A stretch of 64,000 bases of DNA, taken from contig LFWW01000002.1 of the NCBI GenBank assembly GCA_001273385.1, forward strand, positions 1 to 64,000, in the 5' to 3' direction. Source of the DNA: a miscellaneous Crenarchaeota group-6 archaeon AD8-1 (lineage in GTDB: Archaea > Thermoproteota > Bathyarchaeia > Bathyarchaeales > Bathycorpusculaceae). Positions 26,646 to 36,400 of the stretch are shown piece by piece; positions within the stretch are counted from its first letter, which is position 1, and each line of letters starts with the position of its first letter. The translations under genes were made by a program, and so were the position numbers. The notes below the pieces were generated by a model. It was not told the origin of the DNA. It did no database searches and was given only the letters and a program-made list of their open reading frames with translations.

Positions 26646-27818
26646 CTAATTTTTTGTGATCAAAGATTTTGCTAATTCTTCTGCCTTATCTGTTTGTTCC
26701 CATGTGAAATCAGGATCATTTCTTCCAAAATGACCAAAAACAGCTGTTTTTCTATATATTGGTCTTAATAGATTTAATTTTTCAATAATTGCTTTGGGTC
26801 GCATATCAAAATTTTTCTTGACTAGATTTAAAATTGCACTATCTGAAATTTTGCCAGTTCCAAAAGTGTTAACAAAAATAGATACTGGATGAGCTACTCC
26901 AATTGCATAAGATAATTGAACCTCACATTGATCAGCTAACCCAGCTGCTACAATATTTTTTGCAATGTATCGAGCCATATAACAAGCTGACCTATCCACT
27001 TTTGATGGGTCTTTTCCAGAAAAACAACCTCCACCATGGCTTCCAACCCCTCCATAAGTATCGACTATTATTTTTCTCCCTGTTAGTCCTGAATCAGCCA
27101 ATGTTCCTCCAATTACAAAACGTCCAGTACCATTGACAATATACTTTGTTTCAGTATCTAATTTGTTTGAAGGAATAACTTTCTTTATTACATGTTCAAT
27201 AATGTCTCTTTCTACTTTTTTCTCTTTAACGTTCTCATTATGTTGAGCAGCAATCACCACAGTAGTTACTCTCTGTGGAACTCCATCCAAGTATTCCACA
27301 GTAACTTGAGATTTACAGTCTGGTCTTAAATATGGAAGAATACCATTTTTTCTAACCTCTGCGAGCTTTTCCACGAGTTTATGAGATAAAATTATTGGAA
27401 GGGGCATTAATTCCTTAGTCTCGGTTGTTGCATATCCAAACATCATTCCTTGATCACCAGCACCTTGTTCACGATCTTTAGTTTCAGTTACCCCTATTGA
27501 GATATCAGGAGATTGCTCTTCAATCGAAACCATTATACCACATGTTTCCCAATCTAATCCATCTTTTGCATTGTCAAATCCAATTTCCTTAAGTGTTTTT
27601 CTTACTATTGCAGGAATAGAAACATAGCAAGAAGTTGTGATTTGGCCCGTGATTATTAAATTTCCTTGCATAACTAAGGTTTCACAATCAACACGTGCCT
27701 TAGGATCTTTTGCTAGAATTGCATCTAAAATACTATCTGAAATTTGATCAGAAACTTTATCTGGATGCCCTTCACCAACAGATTCAGAAGTGAACAAGTA
27801 TCTTCCTTTTTTTTGCAT
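26646..27818 (-). CDS. metK: S-adenosylmethionine synthetase, bacterial type (MetK)
   Basis: 390 residues with the bacterial MetK signature [20 protein letters not shown] at the N-terminus, [12 protein letters not shown] near 120 and [19 protein letters not shown] near 260. Makes SAM from methionine and ATP. Most archaea use a distinct, strongly diverged enzyme (the archaeal MAT family), so this copy points to acquisition from bacteria. Its codon use looks like its neighbours', so any transfer is not recent. It is divergent from the DUF4443 gene. SAM is needed by the radical SAM proteins in this window. Confidence 0.93.
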   Translation of the reverse strand: MQKKGRYLFTSESVGEGHPDKVSDQISDSILDAILAKDPKARVDCETLVMQGNLIITGQITTSCYVSIPAIVRKTLKEIGFDNAKDGLDWETCGIMVSIEEQSPDISIGVTETKDREQGAGDQGMMFGYATTETKELMPLPIILSHKLVEKLAEVRKNGILPYLRPDCKSQVTVEYLDGVPQRVTTVVIAAQHNENVKEKKVERDIIEHVIKKVIPSNKLDTETKYIVNGTGRFVIGGTLADSGLTGRKIIVDTYGGVGSHGGGCFSGKDPSKVDRSACYMARYIAKNIVAAGLADQCEVQLSYAIGVAHPVSIFVNTFGTGKISDSAILNLVKKNFDMRPKAIIEKLNLLRPIYRKTAVFGHFGRNDPDFTWEQTDKAEELAKSLITKN

Positions 27819-27980
27819 AAAATCACTTATCCGATTACAGTAAGAATTTAAGAATTTGGGATTTTTCTTAAAAGGTTTTCTGATATTTTAAAAATATTTC
27901 TCCCTTGGGATGATACATAAGCATTTAGATCATAAATTATATAATCGATCAAAGCAAATAAAACTGTAAGGGCACCAACC

Positions 27981-28604
27981 ATGGTTTTGAATGTTAAGAA
28001 GATAATTAAAGAAATCGTGCATGAAAAGGCGCCTGGACCCCCTACTTCATTTTCTGTATTTCATGTTTTTTTTGCTTTGGAATTAATTTCAGAGGAATTA
28101 ATTGGACGTAAAAGATTATCGAAAAAATTAGACTTAGGAGAAGGAGTTGTTCGAACAATAATCAATCATCTTAAAGAAGCAAAACTGATTACAACTTCAA
28201 GAAAGGGATGTAAATTCACAAATAAAGGAAAGAAGCTTTGGGGAAAATTAGAACAAATTTTCCCGACTAGAGTTGAAGTTGAAAGAACAGTACTTAACAA
28301 TTCAAACTATAATTTTGCATTCTTGATTAAGAATAGCGGGCATAAAATCAAATCCGGCATAGTTCAAAGAGACGCAGCGATTATGGGTGGTGCCAAACGC
28401 TCCATAGCTATTGTATCAAAAGGCAACAAATTAGCAATTGAATCAGTAAGTGATGATATAAAAAGAGATTTTCCATATGCAATAAAGAAACTCCTAAGAA
28501 AAATTTCTCCAGAAAATAATGATGTAATAATAGTTGCTGGTGCTGAATCAAGGATTAAAGCAAAACGTGGTGCATTTGCTGCAAGCTGGATTCTAATTGA
28601 TTAA
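27981..28604 (+). CDS. DUF4443 winged-helix protein, putative archaeal regulator
   Basis: 207 residues. Residues 20-85 form a winged helix (RKRLSKKLDLGEGVVRTIINHLKEA...). The remaining part contains RDAAIMGGAKRSIAIVSKG and ends with AKRGAFAASWIL, as in archaeal DUF4443 proteins. The N-terminal half should bind DNA; the effector, if any, is unknown. A strong hairpin with a T run follows the stop codon. It is divergent from metK. Confidence 0.7.
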   Translation: MVLNVKKIIKEIVHEKAPGPPTSFSVFHVFFALELISEELIGRKRLSKKLDLGEGVVRTIINHLKEAKLITTSRKGCKFTNKGKKLWGKLEQIFPTRVEVERTVLNNSNYNFAFLIKNSGHKIKSGIVQRDAAIMGGAKRSIAIVSKGNKLAIESVSDDIKRDFPYAIKKLLRKISPENNDVIIVAGAESRIKAKRGAFAASWILID

Positions 28605-28611
28605 AAGAGTG

Positions 28612-28651
28612 AAAAATTAACCAGTGTACTAATATCTACTGGTTAATTTTT
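28612..28651 (+). terminator. Hairpin with T run after the DUF4443 gene
   Basis: A perfect 14-base inverted repeat (AAAAATTAACCAGT at 28612-28625 and its complement at 28638-28651) around a 12-base loop, running into TTTTTTT. It begins seven bases after the stop codon. The right arm supplies the U tract expected for archaeal termination. Confidence 0.65.
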
Positions 28652-29113
28652 TTATAAAAAAATAATTTTATATATAAAACCTAGTTTTATCGACATAAAA
28701 ATATAATCAAATTGCCACTTATCTGGCTTAAAACTGTCAACGCTTTTAATTGCTAAATACACTACTGAATCAAAGCAATTGTGGATCAATTTGACAATAT
28801 TACTATTATTAGACCAAATTACTATCGGTTTTGGTATAGTTGTTGTAATTGAAGAAGAAATTTGTTATCTTTAAATCAACTGAAATAGTTCCAGAAAGGG
28901 ATCTAATCTCTTTATATTTAGCTTCTGAAATTTTCATAATTTTTTATGATTTTAAATAATTGGATCTCTTCTTTATTATTTTTATTTTTAAATCCATTTT
29001 TAATTATGCGCCAATAAATTTTCTAGATTTTCTTATTAAAAATGAAGGAAAATGATCGTCTATTTATCTTGAAAGTATATCATGATTTAGCTGTTTTACT
29101 AAGTTCTTTTTTC
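28652..29113. other. AT-rich intergenic region without a supported gene
   Basis: About 460 bases between the terminator and the convergent protease gene. It holds short frames only, none with a start and ribosome site that persuade me. Several AT tracts (for example TTTTATATATAAAA near 28669) could be promoter-like. No repeats or RNA gene seen. Confidence 0.4.
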
Positions 29114-29947
29114 CTAATTTAAATTTTCAAGATTCTCTAATATTATATCTGAAGGAATTGCAAAACCTATTCCTTCTGAGTCAGCAATTCGTGCGGTAAC
29201 AATACCTATAACTTCACCTTTATAATTTAATAGGGGACCACCAGAGTTACCTGGATTCATAGGTGCAGTAGTCTGGATAATATTTTCAATATATTCATCG
29301 TTTATTATCAAAGTTCGATTCAAAGCACTAATTATACCTTCACTCATAGAACCTTCTAGACCATAAGGAGTTCCAACTAAAATAGCTGGGTTACCTACCT
29401 TTAAGGAACTAGAACTTATTATTGTAAGTGGAATAAACTCGCTTTCTGGAGCATCAGTATTAAGAAATGCAAGATCAACAAACGAGTTCGCATATAAAAC
29501 AGAAGCATCATAAGTTGTACCATTTACAAATGTAATGCTAGTAGAGATTGCTTCATCAATGATATGGTTACTTGTAACAATTAGAAACTTGCTATCATAT
29601 TCTAATATAAAACCTGAACCTTGCTGCTCAGTAAAATATTCCCTACCAAAAATGTTAACCTGTCTTATATTAGCCTTAACAACTACAACAGATAATCTTA
29701 TTTGATCAAATAAATCAGAAAGTAGAACTGTATCTCCAATAGGAGTAATAAAATCATTGCTCGAAATACTCTCTAATTCTTGTGATAATTCCAAAACTTG
29801 ATTTTTTAAGTTATTTATTTCATTTGAGTAAGCAAAGGAACTAACAAAATAAGCAATTACTGCTGAAAATAAACTTGCAATAATAATTGTTGTTAACAAA
29901 AATCCTTTGGTTTTAAATTTTTTATTTTCTAGAGTGGTAGATTCCAT
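29114..29947 (-). CDS. Membrane-anchored HtrA/DegP-like serine protease without PDZ domain
   Basis: 277 residues. A cytoplasmic basic N-terminus precedes one membrane helix (16-38), a short coiled linker (43-62) and a trypsin-like domain. The triad is His128 (TSNHIIDE), Asp158 (VDLAFLN) and Ser235 (NPGNSGGPLLN). The protein ends shortly after the domain, so the PDZ region that regulates DegP/DegS is absent. It should act outside the membrane in quality control or signalling. It stands alone between two intergenic regions. Confidence 0.85.
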   Translation of the reverse strand: MESTTLENKKFKTKGFLLTTIIIASLFSAVIAYFVSSFAYSNEINNLKNQVLELSQELESISSNDFITPIGDTVLLSDLFDQIRLSVVVVKANIRQVNIFGREYFTEQQGSGFILEYDSKFLIVTSNHIIDEAISTSITFVNGTTYDASVLYANSFVDLAFLNTDAPESEFIPLTIISSSSLKVGNPAILVGTPYGLEGSMSEGIISALNRTLIINDEYIENIIQTTAPMNPGNSGGPLLNYKGEVIGIVTARIADSEGIGFAIPSDIILENLENLN

Positions 29948-30176
29948 TTCTTTATTCCTTCAAAGTATCGTATATAGCAAAATGAAATTTACAATTGCAG
30001 AAGTTAACATTCCAATTTACTATCCAATGGATTTATTAAAAAAGTTGAACATTAGTATTAAGGTTTTTTCAAAATTAAACCCAAATCAGAATAATATTAA
30101 ACTTAGAAAATTAAAAAATTGAGGAAAGGTTCTAGAAAAGATCCATCAAATGACTTAGAATTAACTGATGCTCTAC

Positions 30177-30938
30177 TTAGTAAGTGTATTTATTGCCGCT
30201 TGATAATATTCTTTCCAAATAAACATTGAAATCAAGAAATCCCTCATTTGTTTTTGATGAAATTGGAATTAATTTGAATTTCAATCCTAACTGACATATA
30301 GCTTGCATCATATTTCTACTAAATAGCCTTTTTGTACCTTCCAAACAAATATCAATCGATGTTTCAAGAGAGTTTAGATCAAAAGACCAGTCAATAATTT
30401 GATCAATCTTTTCTTTATTCAGAAGATCAATTTTAGATAGCACATGAAGCTGTGGAATAAAAAATCTATTGTAAATTGCAGCTGAAAGGAACATATTAGA
30501 CACATAATTAAAGGGATTCAAAGAAAAAACGGAGTCAAAAAGATAAACTAAACCTTTAGGTCCTATAGTTAATTCATTAACGATATATGGACCACTAGCT
30601 CTAAATGCAAACAACTCCATCTGTCCAGGAGTATCTACTAATATGACATCTGCATCCATAGTTTCAATTTCTTGATTAATAGAATCCATTTCGTCAGCAA
30701 TCAAATCTGCGGAAAGAATTAATGCTCCATTTGGACCCAAACCATATTTTTCCATTATTATGCCAACATCAACATAATTTCGAATATCCACATCAGGCGA
30801 ATAAGGCAACTTTAAAGCACCTGGATCCATATTAACTACGGCTACATCTTGTTTGGAAATTTTTAGCCATTCAGCAAAAGAGCCAGTAAAAAGGGATTTT
30901 CCAGAACCAGCGGTTCCTATTATGAAAATTGTGCCCAC
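30177..30938 (-). CDS. GPN-loop GTPase
   Basis: 253 residues. Walker A GTAGSGKS at 8-15, the diagnostic Gly-Pro-Asn insertion (GLGPNGAL, 68-70), switch motif DTPGQ at 102-106 and the guanine-specificity motif SKID near 166. Archaeal GPN proteins are homodimeric GTPases related to the eukaryotic factors for RNA polymerase assembly. Start is GTG, with AAGAGG eight bases upstream. It precedes no obvious operon partner; amrS is on the same strand further upstream. Confidence 0.92.
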   Translation of the reverse strand: MGTIFIIGTAGSGKSLFTGSFAEWLKISKQDVAVVNMDPGALKLPYSPDVDIRNYVDVGIIMEKYGLGPNGALILSADLIADEMDSINQEIETMDADVILVDTPGQMELFAFRASGPYIVNELTIGPKGLVYLFDSVFSLNPFNYVSNMFLSAAIYNRFFIPQLHVLSKIDLLNKEKIDQIIDWSFDLNSLETSIDICLEGTKRLFSRNMMQAICQLGLKFKLIPISSKTNEGFLDFNVYLERILSSGNKYTY

Positions 30939-31091
30939 TACAATATCCTCTTAAAAAGAATGGTTACTAATTCTAATTAATAAATCTGCATTTATTGATA
31001 TTAAACTTTAATTGTGTAAAAAATCAATAAAAAGAATATTGAATTTGTTTAATTTTATTAATAAACTATTTCACTAAGTAATAGAAAGATA

Positions 31092-32147
31092 TCAAAATAG
31101 CGCATAAGGAAATCGCGCACCTGTTTGATGGAGATCTCCAACAATAGGTATTTTATTATTGCATACTGAACAGCGTTTATCTTTTGTAATATTCCATCTT
31201 GTTATCTCGAAACTATGTCGCTTAATTAGAAGCTCATTACATTTGGGGCAATATGTATTTTCTGCAGGATGTCCAGGAATATTGCCAATATAAACATAAT
31301 TAAGACCAGCATTTCGAGCAGTCATGTAAGCTTTTTCCATTATTTCAACACTAGTTCCTTGATTTGTAGTCATCTTATAATCTGGATGAAACCGAAGTAA
31401 GTGAAAGGGAGTATCTTTCCCTAAAATCTCCTTTATCCATGTAGCCATTTCTTTTATTCTATCACTTGAATCTCCGATCTTCGGAACCACTAAATTCGTT
31501 ATTTCTATATGGACACCGTTTCTTCTGAATTCTTTTAGTGCTTCATATATAGGTTCTACTGTTGGGACAGAAGAATAATTCTTATAGAAATCTGGATCTC
31601 CACCACCTTTAAAATCTACAGTTGCTGCATCTAATATGGGAGAGATAGTTTTTACTGCTTCAGGTGTTAGATAGCCATTTGTTACAAAAGTATTAAAGAA
31701 TCCTAATTTGTGTGCTATTTTAGCAACATCATAAGCATATTCAAAAAACACTGTAGGTTCCGTATAAGTATAGCTAATGCCATAACAATTCTTAGCTCTT
31801 GCTGTTTTAATAACTTGATCAGGAGGAAAATCTTTCCCAGGAATTGTTCTATCTTGACTTATCATCCAATTATCACAAAATTTACAACGGAAATTGCATC
31901 CTGCAGTAGCAATAGACATAACTAAAGCACCAGGATTAAAATGAGAAAGAGGCTTTTTTCCTATGGGATCAACAGCTGCAGAAACTGCTTTTCCATAAAC
32001 TAAAGAAGTTAAAACTCCATTCACATTTTTTCTAACCAAACAAAAGCCTGTGGCATCTTCATTTATTAAGCATCTACGTCCGCATAAATTACATTTAACT
32101 CGATTTTTCTCTTTTTTTTCATATAGCATAGCTTCATGAAATGCCAT
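31092..32147 (-). CDS. amrS: AmrS-type radical SAM protein (AmmeMemoRadiSam system)
   Basis: 351 residues. The radical SAM cluster motif CNFRCKFC lies at 84-91 (Cys84, 88, 91). N-terminal cysteines 19, 22, 26 and 36 and a C-terminal CPKC/CSVC pair give additional metal sites. The family (COG1180) is conserved with the AMMECR1 and MEMO proteins, which are not in the window. Substrate remains undefined in general. It is separated by 70 bases from hisI, the last gene of the histidine operon, and could be on the same transcript. Confidence 0.85.
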   Translation of the reverse strand: MAFHEAMLYEKKEKNRVKCNLCGRRCLINEDATGFCLVRKNVNGVLTSLVYGKAVSAAVDPIGKKPLSHFNPGALVMSIATAGCNFRCKFCDNWMISQDRTIPGKDFPPDQVIKTARAKNCYGISYTYTEPTVFFEYAYDVAKIAHKLGFFNTFVTNGYLTPEAVKTISPILDAATVDFKGGGDPDFYKNYSSVPTVEPIYEALKEFRRNGVHIEITNLVVPKIGDSSDRIKEMATWIKEILGKDTPFHLLRFHPDYKMTTNQGTSVEIMEKAYMTARNAGLNYVYIGNIPGHPAENTYCPKCNELLIKRHSFEITRWNITKDKRCSVCNNKIPIVGDLHQTGARFPYALF

Positions 32148-32217
32148 TATATTAACTCACAGCTTACTCTTTTCTTTTAGGTAATTATCATAAAGAAAAA
32201 CTAATTATTAAGAACAA

Positions 32218-32553
32218 TCAATTTTCACTTACTATATTATGAAAACAGGTTGATTTTTTAGTGTGACATGCGGGTCCCTTTTGAATCACCAGATATACTA
32301 TAGTATCATAATCACAATCTGTAAGTATTTTCTTTATTTTCTGGGTGTTGCCTGAGGACTCGCCTTTCATCCATAATTTTTTTCTCGAACGACTCCAATA
32401 GTGCGCATATCCTGTCTCTAATGTCTTCTTTAGAGCGGCCTTATTCACATAAGCTAACATTAGCAAGTCTTTAGATGTAAAATCCTGTACAACTACAGGA
32501 ATAAGCCCATCTCCTTTTTTGAAATCAAGTTTTTTAATTATTTCTTTATTCAA
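32218..32553 (-). CDS. hisI: Phosphoribosyl-AMP cyclohydrolase HisI
   Basis: 111 residues. Opens the adenine ring of PR-AMP in histidine synthesis. Family blocks are [33 protein letters not shown] and the metal-binding [10 protein letters not shown] with GPACHT near the end. In many organisms a HisE (PR-ATP pyrophosphatase) domain is fused or adjacent; here the protein ends right after the HisI domain and no hisE follows. It overlaps hisF by eight bases. Confidence 0.93.
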   Translation of the reverse strand: MNKEIIKKLDFKKGDGLIPVVVQDFTSKDLLMLAYVNKAALKKTLETGYAHYWSRSRKKLWMKGESSGNTQKIKKILTDCDYDTIVYLVIQKGPACHTKKSTCFHNIVSEN

Positions 32554-33352
32554 GTCTAATATTAACTCCGCAATTCTGTAAATATTTTTTTACAAATGGA
32601 ATTGGATAATTATTATAATGGAAAACTGAAGCAGCTAGAGCAGCATCGGCTTTGCCAATTGAAAAAACTTCAAAAAAGTGTTCAGGTTTTCCAGCGCCTC
32701 CACTTGCAATTACTGGAACTCGGACCGAATCGGATATTATCTTAGTTAAATCTATATCATATCCATCTTTAGTACCATCTTTATCCATCGAAGTTACCAG
32801 AAACTCTCCTGCTCCAAGATCAGCAGCTTGTTTTGCCCAATCTATCGCATTAATTCCTGTTGGTTTTCTTCCACCATAGGTTGTTACCTCAAACCATATT
32901 GGACCCTCATCAGTTTCTATAAAAGAGCCGGCATGATTTTCTACCACCCTTCTTTTAGCATCTATAGCAACCACAATGCATTGCTGTCCAAAAATTTTAG
33001 CAAGATCAGATATTAACTTAGGATTTTCAACAGCAGCAGTATTCACCGAGACTTTATCAGCTCCGCTACAAAGTATTATTCTAGCATCAGAAGTACTGCG
33101 AATTCCACCTCCTACAGTAAAAGGAATGTTAACTGCTTTTGCTACTCTTTCAACAACTTCTTTTAAAAGGTCTCTTCTTTCTGATGAAGCCGTAATATCA
33201 AGAAAAACTAATTCATCTGCTGCCTGATCTGAATACTTTCTAGCAAGTTCAACCGGATCCCCTGCATTTCTTAAATTTATAAAATTAATTCCTTTTACAA
33301 CTTTTCCATGATCAACATCCAAGCAAGGAATAATTCTTTTAGCCAACGGCAT
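32546..33352 (-). CDS. hisF: Imidazole glycerol phosphate synthase cyclase subunit HisF
   Basis: 268 residues, TIM barrel. With HisH makes imidazole glycerol phosphate and AICAR. The N-terminal [15 protein letters not shown] has the catalytic Asp and VVAIDAKRR has the second catalytic Asp. The insert around 143-155 ([16 protein letters not shown]) is typical. It overlaps hisI and follows hisA after six bases. Confidence 0.95.
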   Translation of the reverse strand: MPLAKRIIPCLDVDHGKVVKGINFINLRNAGDPVELARKYSDQAADELVFLDITASSERRDLLKEVVERVAKAVNIPFTVGGGIRSTSDARIILCSGADKVSVNTAAVENPKLISDLAKIFGQQCIVVAIDAKRRVVENHAGSFIETDEGPIWFEVTTYGGRKPTGINAIDWAKQAADLGAGEFLVTSMDKDGTKDGYDIDLTKIISDSVRVPVIASGGAGKPEHFFEVFSIGKADAALAASVFHYNNYPIPFVKKYLQNCGVNIRLE

Positions 33353-33358
33353 CTGATT

Positions 33359-34084
33359 CTATTTTTCTCCTAATTTCTTTAAGGCTTCTCGTAGAGTAAA
33401 CTTTCCTTCATAAAGAGCCTTCCCTATTACAACTCCATGAACACCAATTCTCTTGAGACTTATTAGATCTTCTAATTTTCCAATTCCCCCAGCTGCAATT
33501 ATATTCAAATCTAAATTGCTATTTATTTCTTCAAGTGTCCCAATATCGGGTCCAGAAAGAGTACCATCTCTAGCAATTGATGTTATAAGAAAATTATGTA
33601 TACCCATAGAGAGGAATTTATTAATGGATTCAATAATTTCCATTGATGCTTGACTCTTCCAACCTTCAATCATCACTTTTCCATTTTTATTATCCAAAGC
33701 AACTATTATAGCATCCGAACCGAATCTTTGAATTATGCGAATCAAAGCTGAAGAATCATGAAATGGTAAAGAGCCTAGTATAACTTGATCTATGTTTGAC
33801 TCAAGCAATTGTTCTACATCTCTAAAACTTCTAATGCCACCCCCAACCTGAAGTGATAGATTTACTCTTTGGGCAATTTTGCCAATAACAGAACGATTAT
33901 CTCCCAATCCTAAAGCAGCATCCAAATCAATGATATGAAGTTTCTTAGCTCCATCAGCTTGCCATTTTTTCGCGGTCTGCAAAGGATCACCAAATTTTTC
34001 ATAAATCTTAGCGGTTTTTGGATCTCCTCGCTCCAATCGAACTATTTTTCCATTCATTAAATCTATTGCAGGTATTAATTGCGT
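33359..34084 (-). CDS. hisA: ProFAR isomerase HisA, predicted to start at ACG
   Basis: TIM-barrel isomerase converting ProFAR to PRFAR. The first in-frame ATG (34057) begins at MNGKIVRL and would remove the strand LIPAIDL, which carries the catalytic Asp8 of the family. Upstream in the same frame no ATG, GTG or TTG exists before a TGA. AAAAGGTGAT at 34090-34099 overlaps the hisH stop and lies five bases before ACG at 34082-34084. Starting there gives (M)QLIPAIDLMNGKIVRL, with the Asp exactly at position 8 and a 241-residue protein, normal for HisA. The second catalytic Asp region (ITSIARDGTLSGPD) is present. Product certain, start codon inferred. Confidence 0.9.
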   Translation of the reverse strand, partial: TQLIPAIDLMNGKIVRLERGDPKTAKIYEKFGDPLQTAKKWQADGAKKLHIIDLDAALGLGDNRSVIGKIAQRVNLSLQVGGGIRSFRDVEQLLESNIDQVILGSLPFHDSSALIRIIQRFGSDAIIVALDNKNGKVMIEGWKSQASMEIIESINKFLSMGIHNFLITSIARDGTLSGPDIGTLEEINSNLDLNIIAAGGIGKLEDLISLKRIGVHGVVIGKALYEGKFTLREALKKLGEK

Positions 34085-34090
34085 TAATAA

Positions 34091-34696
34091 TCACCTTTTC
34101 ACTATTCTTGCAAAGTTTTTCAAAATCTTTAACCCAGTTTCACCAGATTTTTCAGGGTGGAATTGAGTGCCAAAAATATTTTTACTAGCTACCATTGAAG
34201 TGAATTCGGTACCATATTCCGTCTGAGTAACAATAATTTCTTTATCAATAGGAACAGGATACAGTGAGTGGACAAAATAAACAAAAGATTGATCATTTAT
34301 ATTATCCAATATTTCAATTTCTTTTATAATTTTTAAGGTGTTCCAACCCATATGTGGTACCTTTACAGATGAGGACAACCGCACATTTTTCCCTTTAAAC
34401 AAACCTAATCCATACCCAGAACCTTCATCACTTCTTTGGAAGAAAAGTTGCATGCCTAAACAAATACCAATTATAGGAATTCCTGTTAATGCTAAATTAT
34501 TAATTAATTCTTTAGCAGGTTCAAGTTTTTTGGCAGCAGCAGAAAAATTACCAACTCCTGGTAATGCAATGGCATCAAGGTTATTTGATTGATTAATAGA
34601 TTTACTGATTTTTGTCTCTAAACCTACATTTTCCAAGGCATTTTTTAAACTGAAAAGATTTCCAACTCCGTAATCAAAAATAAATATTCTTGGCAT
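34091..34696 (-). CDS. hisH: Imidazole glycerol phosphate synthase glutaminase subunit HisH
   Basis: 201 residues, class I glutamine amidotransferase. Nucleophile block GICLGMQLFFQRSDEG, oxyanion region near LPGVGNF, and the His-Glu block FGTQFHPEKSGE. Its start overlaps the hisB stop by one base, and its stop region contains the predicted ribosome site of hisA. Confidence 0.95.
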   Translation of the reverse strand: MPRIFIFDYGVGNLFSLKNALENVGLETKISKSINQSNNLDAIALPGVGNFSAAAKKLEPAKELINNLALTGIPIIGICLGMQLFFQRSDEGSGYGLGLFKGKNVRLSSSVKVPHMGWNTLKIIKEIEILDNINDQSFVYFVHSLYPVPIDKEIIVTQTEYGTEFTSMVASKNIFGTQFHPEKSGETGLKILKNFARIVKR

Positions 34697-35271
34697 TAGA
34701 TGACTCCTTTTGAGCTTGGAACACCTGTTCTTTTTGGGTCTATTTCGACTGCTTGTCTGAGGCTTAGAGCAAGAGCTTTGGTTGCAGCTTCTGCTTTATG
34801 ATGATCATTATTACCGTATTGAATAAACATGTGTACATTAGCATTCAGAGAAGTTGCAAATGTTTCGAAGAAATGATTCACATCTTCAGTGGGCATATCC
34901 TCAATTTTTTTTCCTTTTAGTTTAAGGTTGATTATGAAATAAGGACGTTTAATAAGGTCAACAGCAGAAATAGCCAATGTGCAATCCATAGGAGCAATTG
35001 CACTTCCAAATCTAGCGATCCCTTCTCTATTCCCTAAAGCTTTGTTTATTGCTTCACCTAAGCAAATCGCAAGATCTTCAATTGAATGATGGTATAAATC
35101 ACCTTTAACTTCAGCTGTAATGTCAATTAAACTATGTGTGGCTAAAGAGGTCAGTAAGTGATCCAAGAAGGATATTCCAGTTTTTATATTTGCTTTTCCT
35201 TCTGAATCAAGATTTACTTTCACACAAACTTCAGTTTCTCGGGTCTTTCTATATACTTCGTTAATTCTCAA
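34696..35271 (-). CDS. hisB: Imidazoleglycerol-phosphate dehydratase HisB
   Basis: 191 residues, monofunctional dehydratase without a phosphatase domain. Metal-binding motifs: FLDHLL near residue 35, LYHHSIEDLAICLGEA near 61-76 and NNDHHKAEAATKAL near 155. Lies between hisC (four-base gap) and hisH (one-base overlap). Confidence 0.95.
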   Translation of the reverse strand: MRINEVYRKTRETEVCVKVNLDSEGKANIKTGISFLDHLLTSLATHSLIDITAEVKGDLYHHSIEDLAICLGEAINKALGNREGIARFGSAIAPMDCTLAISAVDLIKRPYFIINLKLKGKKIEDMPTEDVNHFFETFATSLNANVHMFIQYGNNDHHKAEAATKALALSLRQAVEIDPKRTGVPSSKGVI

Positions 35272-35275
35272 CCTT

Positions 35276-36400
35276 CTAATCTCCTAAATACTTTCTCAGA
35301 TTTTCTATCAAATGATCATTCATCCAAGGTAAACCAACTGTAGCTCTAAAACAATTATCCATATGCAAAATTTTACCTAATTTCTTAATAACTAAACCTT
35401 TATTCAAAAGGTTTTGATAAACTATTTCATGAGGTTTATCCACCGAAAAAAACACAAAATTTGCATCTGAATCAAAAGCCTTTACACCACTTATTTTATT
35501 AAGTCTATCAATAAGTTTATCCCGCTCTATTTTCAGTTCACTGATCGATTTGATTACGATATTATAATTGTCTAGCAGTTTTTTGCCCATATTTACAGTA
35601 AAAGAACTCACCGGAAAAGGCAAGGCAGATTTTTCAGACAGAACTCTTGCTATTTTTGAATTTGATATTGCATATCCAAGTCTCAAAGCTGCTAATCCAA
35701 AAGCTTTGGAAAAGGTTCTTAAGATAATTAAATTATCGAATTCATTTACTTTTGATGTCAACGAATAATTAGCATATTCTGCATATGCTTCATCCAATAC
35801 TACTATTCCTGGAAATTCCTTTATCAGAGCTAAGATTTCTGATTTATTAAATTGGGTTCCAGTTGGATTATTAGGAGAACATAAATAGAGTAGACTAGTT
35901 TTTGCAGAGAAAGATCCAAGAATGTTTTTAATATCTAATTCTAAATTTTCTAAAAGAGGTATAGTTAAATAATTTGCACCTTGTCTTTTTGCACTATACC
36001 TAAAAATAGGAAAAGTTGGATCGATTGTTACTGCAGTTTCTCCTCTTTCTAAAAACAACCTTACAATCCTATCTAATAGTTCATCACTGGCGTTTCCAAC
36101 GACGATCGTTTCAAAAGGAATATTCAAATATCTACTTAGACTTTCTTTTAGTTTATTTTGTTCATCTTGAGGGTATAATCTAGGATCACATTCTTCAGCT
36201 ACTATTTTAAGCATATCAGTGAGAGTTTTTTTTGGCAAAAACAAGTTCTCATTAAAATTTAATTTAATAATTTTATTTAAAGGAATTCCGAAGCGCCTTG
36301 ATAATTTTTCTGTTGATTCTGCAAGTTTATAACTTTCAATTCCTTGGAGCTTTTCTATTTTTTCTTTTATAAATTTATTCGAAATTTCACCCATTTTCAA
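35276..36400 (-). CDS. hisC: Histidinol-phosphate aminotransferase HisC
   Basis: 374 residues, fold type I PLP enzyme. The PLP-binding lysine lies in LRTFSKAFGLAALRLGY near 228; other conserved blocks are SPNNPTG near 167 and VVLDEAYAEY near 197. Its start overlaps hisD by 14 bases. The start could also be the second Met (MGEIS). Confidence 0.94.
   Translation of the reverse strand: MKMGEISNKFIKEKIEKLQGIESYKLAESTEKLSRRFGIPLNKIIKLNFNENLFLPKKTLTDMLKIVAEECDPRLYPQDEQNKLKESLSRYLNIPFETIVVGNASDELLDRIVRLFLERGETAVTIDPTFPIFRYSAKRQGANYLTIPLLENLELDIKNILGSFSAKTSLLYLCSPNNPTGTQFNKSEILALIKEFPGIVVLDEAYAEYANYSLTSKVNEFDNLIILRTFSKAFGLAALRLGYAISNSKIARVLSEKSALPFPVSSFTVNMGKKLLDNYNIVIKSISELKIERDKLIDRLNKISGVKAFDSDANFVFFSVDKPHEIVYQNLLNKGLVIKKLGKILHMDNCFRATVGLPWMNDHLIENLRKYLGD

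Noticed and set aside
29982-30122. 46-codon open frame on + between the protease and GPN GTPase genes
   Set aside because: Encodes a Lys/Asn/Ile-rich peptide typical of random AT-rich DNA, with no clear ribosome site.
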